This document shows, in pieces, positions 51,432 to 58,842 of a stretch of DNA of 64,000 nucleotides (position 1 is the stretch's first letter; each line of letters opens with the position of its first letter). A program made the position numbers and the translations under genes. The stretch comes from a virus: the IMG/VR virus record IMGVR_UViG_3300028393_000039, positions 1 through 64,000 of that record, one strand, 5' to 3'. Below the pieces are notes generated by a model that worked only from the letters and a program-made list of their open reading frames with translations, was not told the origin of the DNA and made no database searches.

Positions 51432-51674
51432 TTAATAAAACAGTGAATTTGCGTGACCTCTTTGAACGTCAGAATTCCAAACGTATTTAACATCATTCAT
51501 ATATGTTTTACCAAATTTTCTTCCTGATTCCCACTTTTTAGGTGTTTTTCCACTTCCTCCGCTTGGTGCCGAAGCTCCGGCAGCCGCCGCATCCTGTTCA
51601 GTAAATTCTTCTTTACTTTCAGATTTAGTATTATTTTTATAAAATTTGATTAAAAAATCTACGTCTAAATTCAT
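51432..51674 (-). CDS. Small internal protein candidate
   Basis: This 80-residue protein contains FTEQDAAAAGASAPSGGSG, in which a leader-like N-terminus ends at TEQ and an Ala/Gly spacer follows. The C-terminal 30 residues (GRKFGKTYMNDVKYVWNSD) are basic and aromatic. It has a TATTTAT element 5 nt upstream. Probably packaged with the cassette. Confidence 0.55.
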   Translation of the reverse strand: MNLDVDFLIKFYKNNTKSESKEEFTEQDAAAAGASAPSGGSGKTPKKWESGRKFGKTYMNDVKYVWNSDVQRGHANSLFY

Positions 51675-51679
51675 AACTT

Positions 51680-51686
51680 ATAAATA
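51680..51686 (-). promoter_or_regulatory. Late promoter-like TATTTAT (minus), 5 nt before start
   Basis: Element 5 nt upstream of the start at 51674. Confidence 0.5.
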
Positions 51687-51983
51687 TCAGTAAAATTCGG
51701 ATTTCGGTATTGATTTAGAATTTATTGTATAATATTCATTTAAGAAAGATATTAATATGTCTTCATCTAATTCAGTTTCATCTGTAGTAGGTTCATCTTC
51801 GTCATCGTCTTCAAAAAAATCAAATGATTCTGTCTCTAATTCATATCCGTATTCTTCTGCTAATGTGTAGTCAATTTGGTCGTTTCTTAAAACATCCTCG
51901 TTATCATCTATTGTTCTGAAACTTACTTCTAATATATTTGAATCTGTATTGAGGAAGTAAGATATTATTTCTTTAATTTCCAT
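51687..51983 (-). CDS. Small acidic protein, unknown function
   Basis: This is a 98-residue very acidic protein (FEDDDEDEPTTDETELDED). The start at 51983 (MEIKEI) is preferred to an upstream frame start because the extra residues do not look structured. Its acidic nature suggests an assembly chaperone or DNA mimic; nothing more is visible. Confidence 0.55.
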   Translation of the reverse strand: MEIKEIISYFLNTDSNILEVSFRTIDDNEDVLRNDQIDYTLAEEYGYELETESFDFFEDDDEDEPTTDETELDEDILISFLNEYYTINSKSIPKSEFY

Positions 51984-52042
51984 ATGGTTTGTTTTATAAA
52001 GAAATATCACAAAATATATGAAAATCTATATTTGCATAAAAA

Positions 52043-52063
52043 AACCCTCCGTTTTGGAGGGTT
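52043..52063. terminator. Terminator after 52070 gene
   Basis: AACCCTCC / GGAGGGTT hairpin with a 5-nt loop. Confidence 0.8.
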
Positions 52064-52069
52064 AATTTT

Positions 52070-52840
52070 TTAATTATATCTATTCATTCGGTTGAACATC
52101 TCATTTATCTTTGTTTTTTGTGTGATAAATGATTCTTTAATATCTTCATCAATTTCTTCCCAATCAATATCTTCAACATCACCCATTTTTCTTTTCATTC
52201 TTTTTGGTGCTGTGTCTCTTTCTCCGTAATCTACTAAATCATAAAATTTATCGCTATAATCTGTAAAATCATCATAATCATTTGTATCATAAAAACCTTC
52301 TTCCATTTCTTGCTCATTACGAGTATATGGTCCTTGAGCTTGATTAGGCCCATCAGATTTAAAATCATACGCCTCAAAATCAATATCAGAATATAATGGA
52401 CTTGGTCCTGAAATTTCATCTAACTCATCAGAAAATGCAGATTCCATTTGTTCGTATTCAACTTCTTCGTCTGTGTAATCAAATTTATTTTTTGATTTAT
52501 TAAATGGTTTTGCAACATCATAAATCCCTTCTTCTTCCATATCTTCTTCCATATATCCTCTTCCACATTCCATACATTCTCCTTCCATTAATGGTGAACC
52601 ACATTCAGAACATACTTCTTTTGATTCTTTCATATAAATTTTATTGTTATATGAACTAACTTCGCCTGAACCATTAACGGTAATGCCTTCTTTATCGTTT
52701 GCAAAATCTTGAACGTAAAGTGGTTGTTCGTTTTGAACTTCGTTCTGCATTCTTTTGTATCCGTTATAAACTTCTCTGTGTTTACCTAAAATGTCTGACT
52801 TCTCATCATTTGATAATTGTCCTAAAGTATAAAATCTCAT
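52070..52840 (-). CDS. Acidic protein with zinc-ribbon-like motif
   Basis: This 256-residue protein has a four-Cys motif CSECGSPLMEGECMECGRG (residues about 77-95) fitting a zinc ribbon. Most of the rest is acidic and Tyr/Asp-rich. The C-terminal ITQKTKINEMFNRMNRYN resembles the amphipathic leader but sits at the end. It has an upstream TATTTAT element. Likely a virion or assembly protein; no family recognised. Confidence 0.6.
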   Translation of the reverse strand: MRFYTLGQLSNDEKSDILGKHREVYNGYKRMQNEVQNEQPLYVQDFANDKEGITVNGSGEVSSYNNKIYMKESKEVCSECGSPLMEGECMECGRGYMEEDMEEEGIYDVAKPFNKSKNKFDYTDEEVEYEQMESAFSDELDEISGPSPLYSDIDFEAYDFKSDGPNQAQGPYTRNEQEMEEGFYDTNDYDDFTDYSDKFYDLVDYGERDTAPKRMKRKMGDVEDIDWEEIDEDIKESFITQKTKINEMFNRMNRYN

Positions 52841-52856
52841 AATATATTATTTTATA

Positions 52857-52863
52857 ATAAATA
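52857..52863 (-). promoter_or_regulatory. Late promoter-like TATTTAT (minus)
   Basis: Element 16 nt upstream of the start at 52840. Confidence 0.5.
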
Positions 52864-52883
52864 CATTCTTATTTGAGAAATTA

Positions 52884-52914
52884 TTGATTATTGATTTTAT
52901 TTCTTTTATCTTTG
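52884..52914 (+). promoter_or_regulatory. Host-type promoter TTG-N20-TATCTTTG
   Basis: TTG at 52884-52886 and TATCTTTG at 52907-52914. It precedes a structured 105-nt leader and the genes from 53026. Confidence 0.6.
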
Positions 52915-52920
52915 TGGAAA

Positions 52921-52995
52921 CAAGTTGAATTCTTTTTTTTCTGATAGTTTATTGGTAGTTTACTAGAGAACTAATTTGAATTCACTTGTTTTTTT
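52921..52995 (+). ncRNA. Structured leader or small RNA before 53026
   Basis: CAAGTTGAATTC (52921-52932) pairs with GAATTCACTTG (52978-52988) apart from one bulge and is followed by a run of T. TAGTT/AACTA forms an inner hairpin. It begins right after the promoter, so it is either an attenuator or a separate small RNA. Confidence 0.45.
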
Positions 52996-53025
52996 AAATT
53001 TAAACATTAACAAAATTACAAAACG

Positions 53026-53256
53026 ATGCAAACATTAGTATTTGACACAACATTAAAGACAGTTAAAGTCTATGAGACGGATACAGAATCAAAAATTCTT
53101 TATCAATTTGGTAACATTCCAACAGTAAAAGTAAAAGAAGAAGGACAGTATTATGAAGTTATTCAAAAAGGTATTGATATGATGACTTCCGAAGAAAGAA
53201 GTCTTCCAATCGCAAGATTCCCTATCGCTAATACAAATATGCTTATTGAAAAATAA
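53026..53256 (+). CDS. Small protein, unknown function
   Basis: This 76-residue protein has a beta-rich first half (MQTLVFDTTLKTVKVYETDT) and a helical second half. Its stop overlaps the next start (TAATG). Driven by a host-type promoter, so probably expressed early. Confidence 0.6.
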   Translation: MQTLVFDTTLKTVKVYETDTESKILYQFGNIPTVKVKEEGQYYEVIQKGIDMMTSEERSLPIARFPIANTNMLIEK

Positions 53257-53438
53257 TGCCGAACTTTGAAAAAATATTGAATGAGAATATCTCTCACAGT
53301 ATGATTCTTGATAGAGATGGGATTTTAAAAGCTCTCAAAATTTCATATGAAATTGGTAAAGTAGAGGCTTTAGAATCCCTTCTTTCTTTTGATATTTCCG
53401 CAGAATTAAAAGAAAAAATAATTAAGGAATTATATTAG
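53256..53438 (+). CDS. Small helical protein
   Basis: This is a 60-residue helical protein that overlaps the preceding gene by 1 nt. The N-terminus (MPNFEKILNENISHSM) resembles the leader pattern weakly. Function unknown. Confidence 0.5.
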   Translation: MPNFEKILNENISHSMILDRDGILKALKISYEIGKVEALESLLSFDISAELKEKIIKELY

Positions 53439-54022
53439 ATGAAATTTCCGTAAAAATCCCACATTTTAATTGCCAATTTTCTAATATTAGAATTAACATT
53501 ATCAACTGAAACTTCTTTTCCCTTCGATTCCAGATATTTCATAGTGCCTCTAATCATCATACTTTTAACACTGTCAGCCATATCTAAAACTTGTTCAAAC
53601 GCTTCTTTATCGGGTGGATTTTCGCCGTAGTATCTATCAATATGTTCCCTACCTGCATAAAGTAATGGAGACGCCGCAAACATATTAGTAATTCCACTTT
53701 CTCTAACTTTCATAAGAAAATCTCTTACATCTCTATGTTTAAAATATTTTAATAAATCTCCATTATCCCTTAACCAATCTTCTGCGGACTCATCTATGTT
53801 CTTTTTTTTTACGTGTTTCCAAACATCGTAGTTTGATAAGATAGATAAACTACTTCCGTTGTCCCATTTTACGGTGAGAATTTTATTACCATCCTCAAAT
53901 GGGTCATTTGCGATATGTGTAACAGTTCCTTCTGTACCGGGGTTAACAGTTGTCTCGCCTTCCATATGGTATAGAATAATTCTATCTCCAAGGTTTAATT
54001 CAGGATTTTTTGCACTTTTCAT
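53435..54022 (-). CDS. DUF4314-like protein with helical C-terminus
   Basis: In this 195-residue protein, residues 5-65 match a DUF4314-type small beta-barrel (LGDRIILYHMEGETTVNPGT, then EGTVTHI, then KILTVKWDNGSSLSIL). The remainder is helical. It has a TATTTAT element 4 nt upstream, back to back with that of the next plus-strand gene. Function unknown. Confidence 0.6.
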   Translation of the reverse strand: MKSAKNPELNLGDRIILYHMEGETTVNPGTEGTVTHIANDPFEDGNKILTVKWDNGSSLSILSNYDVWKHVKKKNIDESAEDWLRDNGDLLKYFKHRDVRDFLMKVRESGITNMFAASPLLYAGREHIDRYYGENPPDKEAFEQVLDMADSVKSMMIRGTMKYLESKGKEVSVDNVNSNIRKLAIKMWDFYGNFI

Positions 54023-54026
54023 AACA

Positions 54027-54033
54027 ATAAATA
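54027..54033 (-). promoter_or_regulatory. Late promoter-like TATTTAT (minus), 4 nt before start
   Basis: Element 4 nt upstream of the start at 54022. Confidence 0.5.
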
Positions 54034-54042
54034 TTATAATTA

Positions 54043-54049
54043 TATTTAT
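54043..54049 (+). promoter_or_regulatory. Late promoter-like TATTTAT, 6 nt before start
   Basis: Element 6 nt upstream of the ATG at 54056. It forms a divergent pair with the element at 54027. Confidence 0.5.
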
Positions 54050-54055
54050 ATAAAT

Positions 54056-54676
54056 ATGAACTTTTTAATAACAGAAACACAATTAAAATTTTTAGTTGAA
54101 GGAATTTCAAGTCCAAGGGTCGTTGAATCTTTGAGAAAGATGAATTCATTCACAAATAGAATGGTTAATAAGGTTGGGAAAAAATACGGACTTAATTTAA
54201 GATTATTAACTACTTGGGGTCCGGCGGTTGGTGGACTTGTTATGCCACTTGATAATTTTATTAGAACGGGTGAATTTAATTTGGATGATAATCAAATTGC
54301 ATTAATATTATGTGGAGCGGCTGCCACATTATTTTTTGATAATAAACCTTTAATGAGGGAATTGGTTAAAAAAATTAAAGAAGAGGGTATTGAGGACGCT
54401 TTTAAAGCGGTTTTACGTAAAGGAAAGGATTTGAAATATGCTTTCACAACATTTATTGAATCTTTAAATGTTACAATCAATAGTGCATCTGAAATATTAT
54501 CTTACGCATTTTTATTACCAATTATTCCTGATATTCAAAGTATGATTGCAAGAAGTGCTGACTTAACTAAAACGGCAACTTTAATTGGTGAAAGAATGGG
54601 TGCTTCGGGTTTGATTTTGATTAGTTCTGCCGCCCTTATATCGATATTGAATAAAATATTAAAAAGATTATCTTAA
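54056..54676 (+). CDS. Internal membrane-interacting protein candidate
   Basis: This 206-residue protein has a leader (MNFLITETQLKFLVEGISS) that has LVE/G, a prohead-protease-like site, at residues 13-16. Three hydrophobic regions follow (about residues 75-95, 145-165 and 185-200), so it could insert into membranes. It is convergent with the metallopeptidase-like gene (4-nt overlap). Confidence 0.6.
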   Translation: MNFLITETQLKFLVEGISSPRVVESLRKMNSFTNRMVNKVGKKYGLNLRLLTTWGPAVGGLVMPLDNFIRTGEFNLDDNQIALILCGAAATLFFDNKPLMRELVKKIKEEGIEDAFKAVLRKGKDLKYAFTTFIESLNVTINSASEILSYAFLLPIIPDIQSMIARSADLTKTATLIGERMGASGLILISSAALISILNKILKRLS

Positions 54677-55668
54677 TTTCCAAAATTGGCAATTTTCTTT
54701 TTTAACTTATCAATATGTTTTTGTTTTAATCTGTGATTTTTTTTATTTTTTCTAAACCATTCATCCATCACAGATTCCAAACTTCTTTTTTCTGCTCTTG
54801 CTCTTCTCATAAATCCGTTGTATTGAGCTTCTAATTCGTGTTGTTGAGTATAATAATCATATGGTTTTTCTGGGTCTTCAGGAAATTCATAACCACTTTC
54901 GTGTTGAACCATATGTGTTAATTCGTGAGTAAGGGTTTCATTTAATTCACCTGTTAAATCTTGTAGGTATTCTCTGCCTTCATTTGGATTGATTGTTATT
55001 GTAATTTTAATAATATCTTCATCTCTATAATAATCTGCGTCCAATTCATATCCCGAAATAGATTCATCTTCAATAATATTTAATTCAACTGAAAATTCTG
55101 TATCTAATTGCGTAAAACTATATAACATATCTCCACCACTTACATCTTCGGGTAAGGAAAATTCTCCTTCTTGTCCAAACTTTAAAAATTGTATAATATC
55201 TGCGGTTATTTTTCTAACAACGCTGTCTAATTTACCTTCAACAATTAAATTTTCGTTCATAGTTTCTTGTTCAGGGTACAAATTTACAACTTTATTACAA
55301 AATACCAAATAATCTTGCCCCCAATATTGTAAAAAATTTTCTAAAATTACATCAACATCATTAGATAATCTCAAATAAAAAGTGGATTGGTTAATTGAGC
55401 TTGGATTGTTAATAACTTTTTCACCGGGTATTAGATTTTTCATAACTTTATCAGTATCCGCATCTCCCGATGGAACTATGTAGATTGTATACATAAGATA
55501 TTTAACATATTCCCCCCTCCTAATTAAACTCCTAAAATCTGTTAATTCAATTTTGATTGTTATTGGATAAAAATTATCAATCAAAGGATAATTAACACTA
55601 AATGTGTGAGTTTTAAGGAATTTATTAACTCTTGCCAATAACTTATCTTGTGAAAATTCATTTTCCAT
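54673..55668 (-). CDS. Putative zinc metallopeptidase (HExxH)
   Basis: This 331-residue protein has THELTHMVQHE (HExxH, residues about 250-260), followed about 25 residues later by HELEAQYN, which could give the third ligand (gluzincin-like). The N-terminal 130 residues are a beta-rich unknown domain, and the C-terminus is basic and helical. The central GKLDSVVRKITADIIQF is leader-like. A TATTTAT element lies 6 nt upstream. Substrate unknown. Confidence 0.6.
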   Translation of the reverse strand: MENEFSQDKLLARVNKFLKTHTFSVNYPLIDNFYPITIKIELTDFRSLIRRGEYVKYLMYTIYIVPSGDADTDKVMKNLIPGEKVINNPSSINQSTFYLRLSNDVDVILENFLQYWGQDYLVFCNKVVNLYPEQETMNENLIVEGKLDSVVRKITADIIQFLKFGQEGEFSLPEDVSGGDMLYSFTQLDTEFSVELNIIEDESISGYELDADYYRDEDIIKITITINPNEGREYLQDLTGELNETLTHELTHMVQHESGYEFPEDPEKPYDYYTQQHELEAQYNGFMRRARAEKRSLESVMDEWFRKNKKNHRLKQKHIDKLKKKIANFGN

Positions 55669-55674
55669 ATCACT

Positions 55675-55681
55675 ATAAATA
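55675..55681 (-). promoter_or_regulatory. Late promoter-like TATTTAT (minus), 6 nt before start
   Basis: Element 6 nt upstream of the start at 55668. Confidence 0.5.
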
Positions 55682-55751
55682 CCGAAAAAATAATAAGTGT
55701 TTTAGTTGATTGAGATTTTTAATTTTCTTACTTTTTTAAAAAATATATTGT

Positions 55752-56840
55752 ATGTCGAGAATAGATGAATTAAAAAAACAACACCCACAATTTAACATAA
55801 ATTATTTTGATATTTTCAGGAGGTTAGATATTTCAAAATCAGGTAAATATATGCCAGTAATATCACATATGGTTAATGAATCATTAAAAAAAAGGGTTGA
55901 GCACAGAAGTGAGTTAGATTCTGTAAAATCAAGATGTGAGGAATATGGATTTGATTATAAGGGACTGAATGAGTATGAAATTATTGTCTCATATCTCATA
56001 TTAGATTATGTTACTTCAAGAGATTGGGATATTATGAGAGAATTTATGGAGTATATGGAAAGGGGGGTTATTGATAATAAGGATATTTTAACATATAAAA
56101 ATATGGAAGATGTTAGAGCCGCAGTATCATCCGCAACCTTAAAATTATACTCAAAAGAACTTCAAAATCAAATTCATAAAGAGTTTGAAGATGATACTTG
56201 GATTGCGGTTAGGCCACTTTCATTTGAAGCGTCTGCAAAATACGGGGCATCCACCAAATGGTGCACCACATACAAAAAAGAAAAAGAATATTTTGCAAAA
56301 TATTTTTCAAGAGGTGTGTTGGTTTATTTTATCAATAAAATTACAGGTTATAAATTCGCATTATATAGCGAAGTTTATGATATAGATAATGAAATTTCAT
56401 TTTGGAACGCTGAAGACACAAGAGTTGATTTTTTACAATTAGATATTGACTCATATCTATTACCAATTATTAAAAACTTGGCGACTTGTAAGATAAAGAA
56501 TAGTGAGATGTTGCATCCTGATGATTTAGATAAAGTTTTAGTTGATTGTAAATATTTTTTATACAAAAGCAGTTTGGTGGAAGGAATAGATTTGGCAGAA
56601 GGGCCTATGCAACCGGTGGCGGGTATTACTATGAGATATGCCAATAATGCTAATAATACTCTAACAATTAATCATCCCCCTTATCCCGATGATTACGAAT
56701 ATGAGGAGGTTGTTGGAGACGTTGAAGTATCGACGGCAACTCTTATACGACCAGCAGGTGATTACATAGTATACGGTAACCCAAATCAATTTAGAATAAC
56801 AAGGACAGATAATGGCGAAGTTCAATTAACAAGTGCATAA
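55752..56840 (+). CDS. WCTT-motif protein (paralogue of 37909 gene)
   Basis: In this 362-residue protein, residues about 148-235 contain WIAVRPLSFEASAKYGASTK then WCTTYKK, VLVYFINKITGYKFALY, and ISFWNAEDTRVD. This aligns with the block at residues 122-200 of the 37909 product. The first 140 residues are helical, and the C-terminal 80 are beta-rich. Unlike its paralogue it has no prohead-cleavage leader, so the two may work at different stages. Function unknown. Confidence 0.6.
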   Translation: MSRIDELKKQHPQFNINYFDIFRRLDISKSGKYMPVISHMVNESLKKRVEHRSELDSVKSRCEEYGFDYKGLNEYEIIVSYLILDYVTSRDWDIMREFMEYMERGVIDNKDILTYKNMEDVRAAVSSATLKLYSKELQNQIHKEFEDDTWIAVRPLSFEASAKYGASTKWCTTYKKEKEYFAKYFSRGVLVYFINKITGYKFALYSEVYDIDNEISFWNAEDTRVDFLQLDIDSYLLPIIKNLATCKIKNSEMLHPDDLDKVLVDCKYFLYKSSLVEGIDLAEGPMQPVAGITMRYANNANNTLTINHPPYPDDYEYEEVVGDVEVSTATLIRPAGDYIVYGNPNQFRITRTDNGEVQLTSA

Positions 56841-56857
56841 GTTTTAATTTTACCAGA

Positions 56858-56864
56858 TATTTAT
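56858..56864 (+). promoter_or_regulatory. Late promoter-like TATTTAT, 5 nt before start
   Basis: Element 5 nt upstream of the ATG at 56870. Confidence 0.5.
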
Positions 56865-56869
56865 TTCAT

Positions 56870-57637
56870 ATGCAAAATCTGCAAGAGCTATACGACAAAT
56901 ACCAAGTAACGGAAAAAAACATATCAACAGGTAATTTATCCCGACTTGAAAAAACAATAACTGAATTAGATAAGTTAGACAAGGTGTTATTACTCGCCTG
57001 CTCCAACAGATATAATTGGAATAAGGATGACGTTGATATACCAAAATCAACAATTCTCGCTATGATAATTCAGGAAGCTCTTGGAGATAAAGCAACTCTA
57101 ATAGATGTTCCTGAATTAACCATTCACCCTTGTGAAGGAAATGTTTCAAGAAAAGATGGTAACTCCTGTGGATTGAAAAAAGCGTTACTTAAAGATGATA
57201 AAAAAAATCCATCGGGATTTCACAGATGTTGGGCTAGTCTTAATAATAGCGATGACGAACTTTGGAGAATTTCAAAAGAATTATTTGAATCAAACGCAGT
57301 TATATTTTTTACTTCCGTAAGATGGGGACAAGCAAGTATGTTCTACCAAAAACTTATTGAGAGATTAACTTGGATTGAAAATAGACACGACACTCTTGGT
57401 GAATCAAATATAATTAAAGATATTGAGAGTGGTTTTATCTGCACAGGACAAAACTGGCACGGGTTAGATGTTGTTGAAACTCAAAGAAAAGTTCATTCTT
57501 TTTATGGTTTCAAACCTAACGATAAGTTTTATTGGAATTGGCAATACACAAGTAAAGTTACTGATGAAACTCAAACATCTTATAAAGATTCATTCGGTGC
57601 TTTCGCCAAAAAGTTTGGATTGGATAAGTTATATTAA
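56870..57637 (+). CDS. Flavodoxin-fold NAD(P)H:FMN reductase-like protein
   Basis: In this 255-residue protein, after about 40 residues, DKVLLLACSNRYNWNKDDVD starts a flavodoxin-like fold. Later parts include LTIHPCEGNVSRKDGNSCGL, SNAVIFFTSVRWGQASMFYQ and GFICTGQNWHGLDVVETQRK, which match the phosphate- and FMN-binding loops of NADPH-dependent FMN reductases. It could supply reduced flavin or act in redox metabolism. A homologue in a phage is unusual. Confidence 0.65.
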   Translation: MQNLQELYDKYQVTEKNISTGNLSRLEKTITELDKLDKVLLLACSNRYNWNKDDVDIPKSTILAMIIQEALGDKATLIDVPELTIHPCEGNVSRKDGNSCGLKKALLKDDKKNPSGFHRCWASLNNSDDELWRISKELFESNAVIFFTSVRWGQASMFYQKLIERLTWIENRHDTLGESNIIKDIESGFICTGQNWHGLDVVETQRKVHSFYGFKPNDKFYWNWQYTSKVTDETQTSYKDSFGAFAKKFGLDKLY

Positions 57638-57830
57638 TCCAATCAAATTTTCCGTTAATAGTTTTTGGTTTGGAATTTTGATATTCCAATTTATATTGTC
57701 CCGTTTTTTTAATGTATTTTAAAATCTCCTCTGTAATTGGATATTCCCTAATGCAATCGGCAATATTAGGATTGGTGGGGTAGTATTTGTAATAACCTAT
57801 ATTTTTTATTTTATTTTCCAAGCCAATCAA
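57558..57830 (-). CDS. Small unknown protein overlapping the flavodoxin gene end
   Basis: This 90-residue minus-strand frame overlaps the flavodoxin gene by 80 nt. The part upstream of 57638 (NPNIADCIREYPITEEILKY) looks like protein; the overlapping end may not be. It fills the only gap before the next minus-strand gene. Low certainty. Confidence 0.4.
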   Translation of the reverse strand: MIGLENKIKNIGYYKYYPTNPNIADCIREYPITEEILKYIKKTGQYKLEYQNSKPKTINGKFDWINITYPIQTFWRKHRMNLYKMFEFHQ

Positions 57831-57851
57831 TATTTGTTTTTATTAATTGGC

Positions 57852-58151
57852 TTAATATAGCGGACGACTGTTAAATTGAATACTAATAAGTTTTTTAACA
57901 CCTAAACTATTAATAAAGTCTTTAATATCTTTACTAATAGTTTTAGAAACATAATAACCACTAGGTAAATCGGGGTCAATATCTAAAAATATAGACATCT
58001 CCATTGGTAAATGTTCTTTTGGTTTTATATCGTATATTGAAATAGTGACTGGTTCGTACCCTTCTTGTGACGCAAAATGTCTATTAACTTTTGGAGTAAT
58101 CACAGTATCCAAATAAATTTTCAAATATTTTTTTAATTTACTAATTTCCAT
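57852..58151 (-). CDS. Small protein, unknown function
   Basis: This is a 99-residue protein from the ATG at 58151 (an upstream TTG is not preferred). It reads as a compact alpha/beta protein (EISKLKKYLKIYLD, PVTISIYDIKPK). The start is 2 nt from the preceding stop, so it is coupled with the 58154 gene. Confidence 0.6.
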   Translation of the reverse strand: MEISKLKKYLKIYLDTVITPKVNRHFASQEGYEPVTISIYDIKPKEHLPMEMSIFLDIDPDLPSGYYVSKTISKDIKDFINSLGVKKLISIQFNSRPLY

Positions 58152-58153
58152 AA

Positions 58154-58546
58154 TTACCAAGTTCTACAAGCCCAATATCTTGCTTTCCAGCGAGGTCCGG
58201 GGTTATCACAATTCATTCTCGCCCTAAATGACTTTCTTCTTGCAGGATTGTTCTTTTTAATAGTCATTCTTTTTCCGTGTGCTGATTTACCACCAAACCC
58301 GAAATTAACTTTGACTACATTTCCTTTGTCGTTCTTAACATACACTTTCGATTTTTTAACATCGCCCTGCATAACCTTACCCAACTGAACTTTTCTACCT
58401 TTATATTCCGCCTCATTCAAATTATTATCATCAGCGATAAAATCTGTTATTTCCACAGAACCATACTCATCTTCATATATGATATTTTCTCTTTCTTTAA
58501 TTATATTATTTAACGCTTCTCTAATAATAAACTTTAAATTCTCCAT
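58154..58546 (-). CDS. Conserved internal protein with basic Cys/Trp-rich end
   Basis: This 130-residue protein has a leader (NLKFIIREALNNIIKERE) that fits the targeting pattern; NLNE before A at residue about 44 is a further possible cleavage site. The C-terminal 70 residues hold KVQLGK...KVYVKNDKGNVVKVNFG and a basic Arg/Asn/Trp-rich end (ARRKSFRARMNCDNPGPRWK). I recall this ending in T4-like marine phages with unassigned function. Likely packaged and nucleic-acid-binding. Confidence 0.65.
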   Translation of the reverse strand: MENLKFIIREALNNIIKERENIIYEDEYGSVEITDFIADDNNLNEAEYKGRKVQLGKVMQGDVKKSKVYVKNDKGNVVKVNFGFGGKSAHGKRMTIKKNNPARRKSFRARMNCDNPGPRWKARYWACRTW

Positions 58547-58562
58547 ATAGTGTATTTTCTAA

Positions 58563-58569
58563 ATAAATA
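58563..58569 (-). promoter_or_regulatory. Late promoter-like TATTTAT (minus)
   Basis: Element 16 nt upstream of the start at 58546. Confidence 0.5.
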
Positions 58570-58586
58570 CTTCTATATTTCACAAT

Positions 58587-58784
58587 ATGAAATCATTTTT
58601 TGTCTTATTAGTCCTAATTGGTAAAATTTATTTAGGTGCGAGAATAATGTGGTGGGTATTCTTAAAATTTTCCGCACCCGAACTACACAATATTAGTGAA
58701 ATTGATGTATATGTTGTCCTTTTGATATTTGATATATGGATTGGGGGACAATCTGTTGAAATTGAGAGAATAAAAAAAAATTAG
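58587..58784 (+). CDS. Small membrane protein
   Basis: This 65-residue protein has two hydrophobic segments (residues 4-28 and 42-55). It precedes the endolysin gene by 58 nt. It might help lysis, but there is no motif. Confidence 0.55.
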   Translation: MKSFFVLLVLIGKIYLGARIMWWVFLKFSAPELHNISEIDVYVVLLIFDIWIGGQSVEIERIKKN

Positions 58785-58842
58785 TATCTCCTTTTAATAA
58801 CTTAAATACTTATTAGTAAATAAACAAAGCAAATATACGAAA

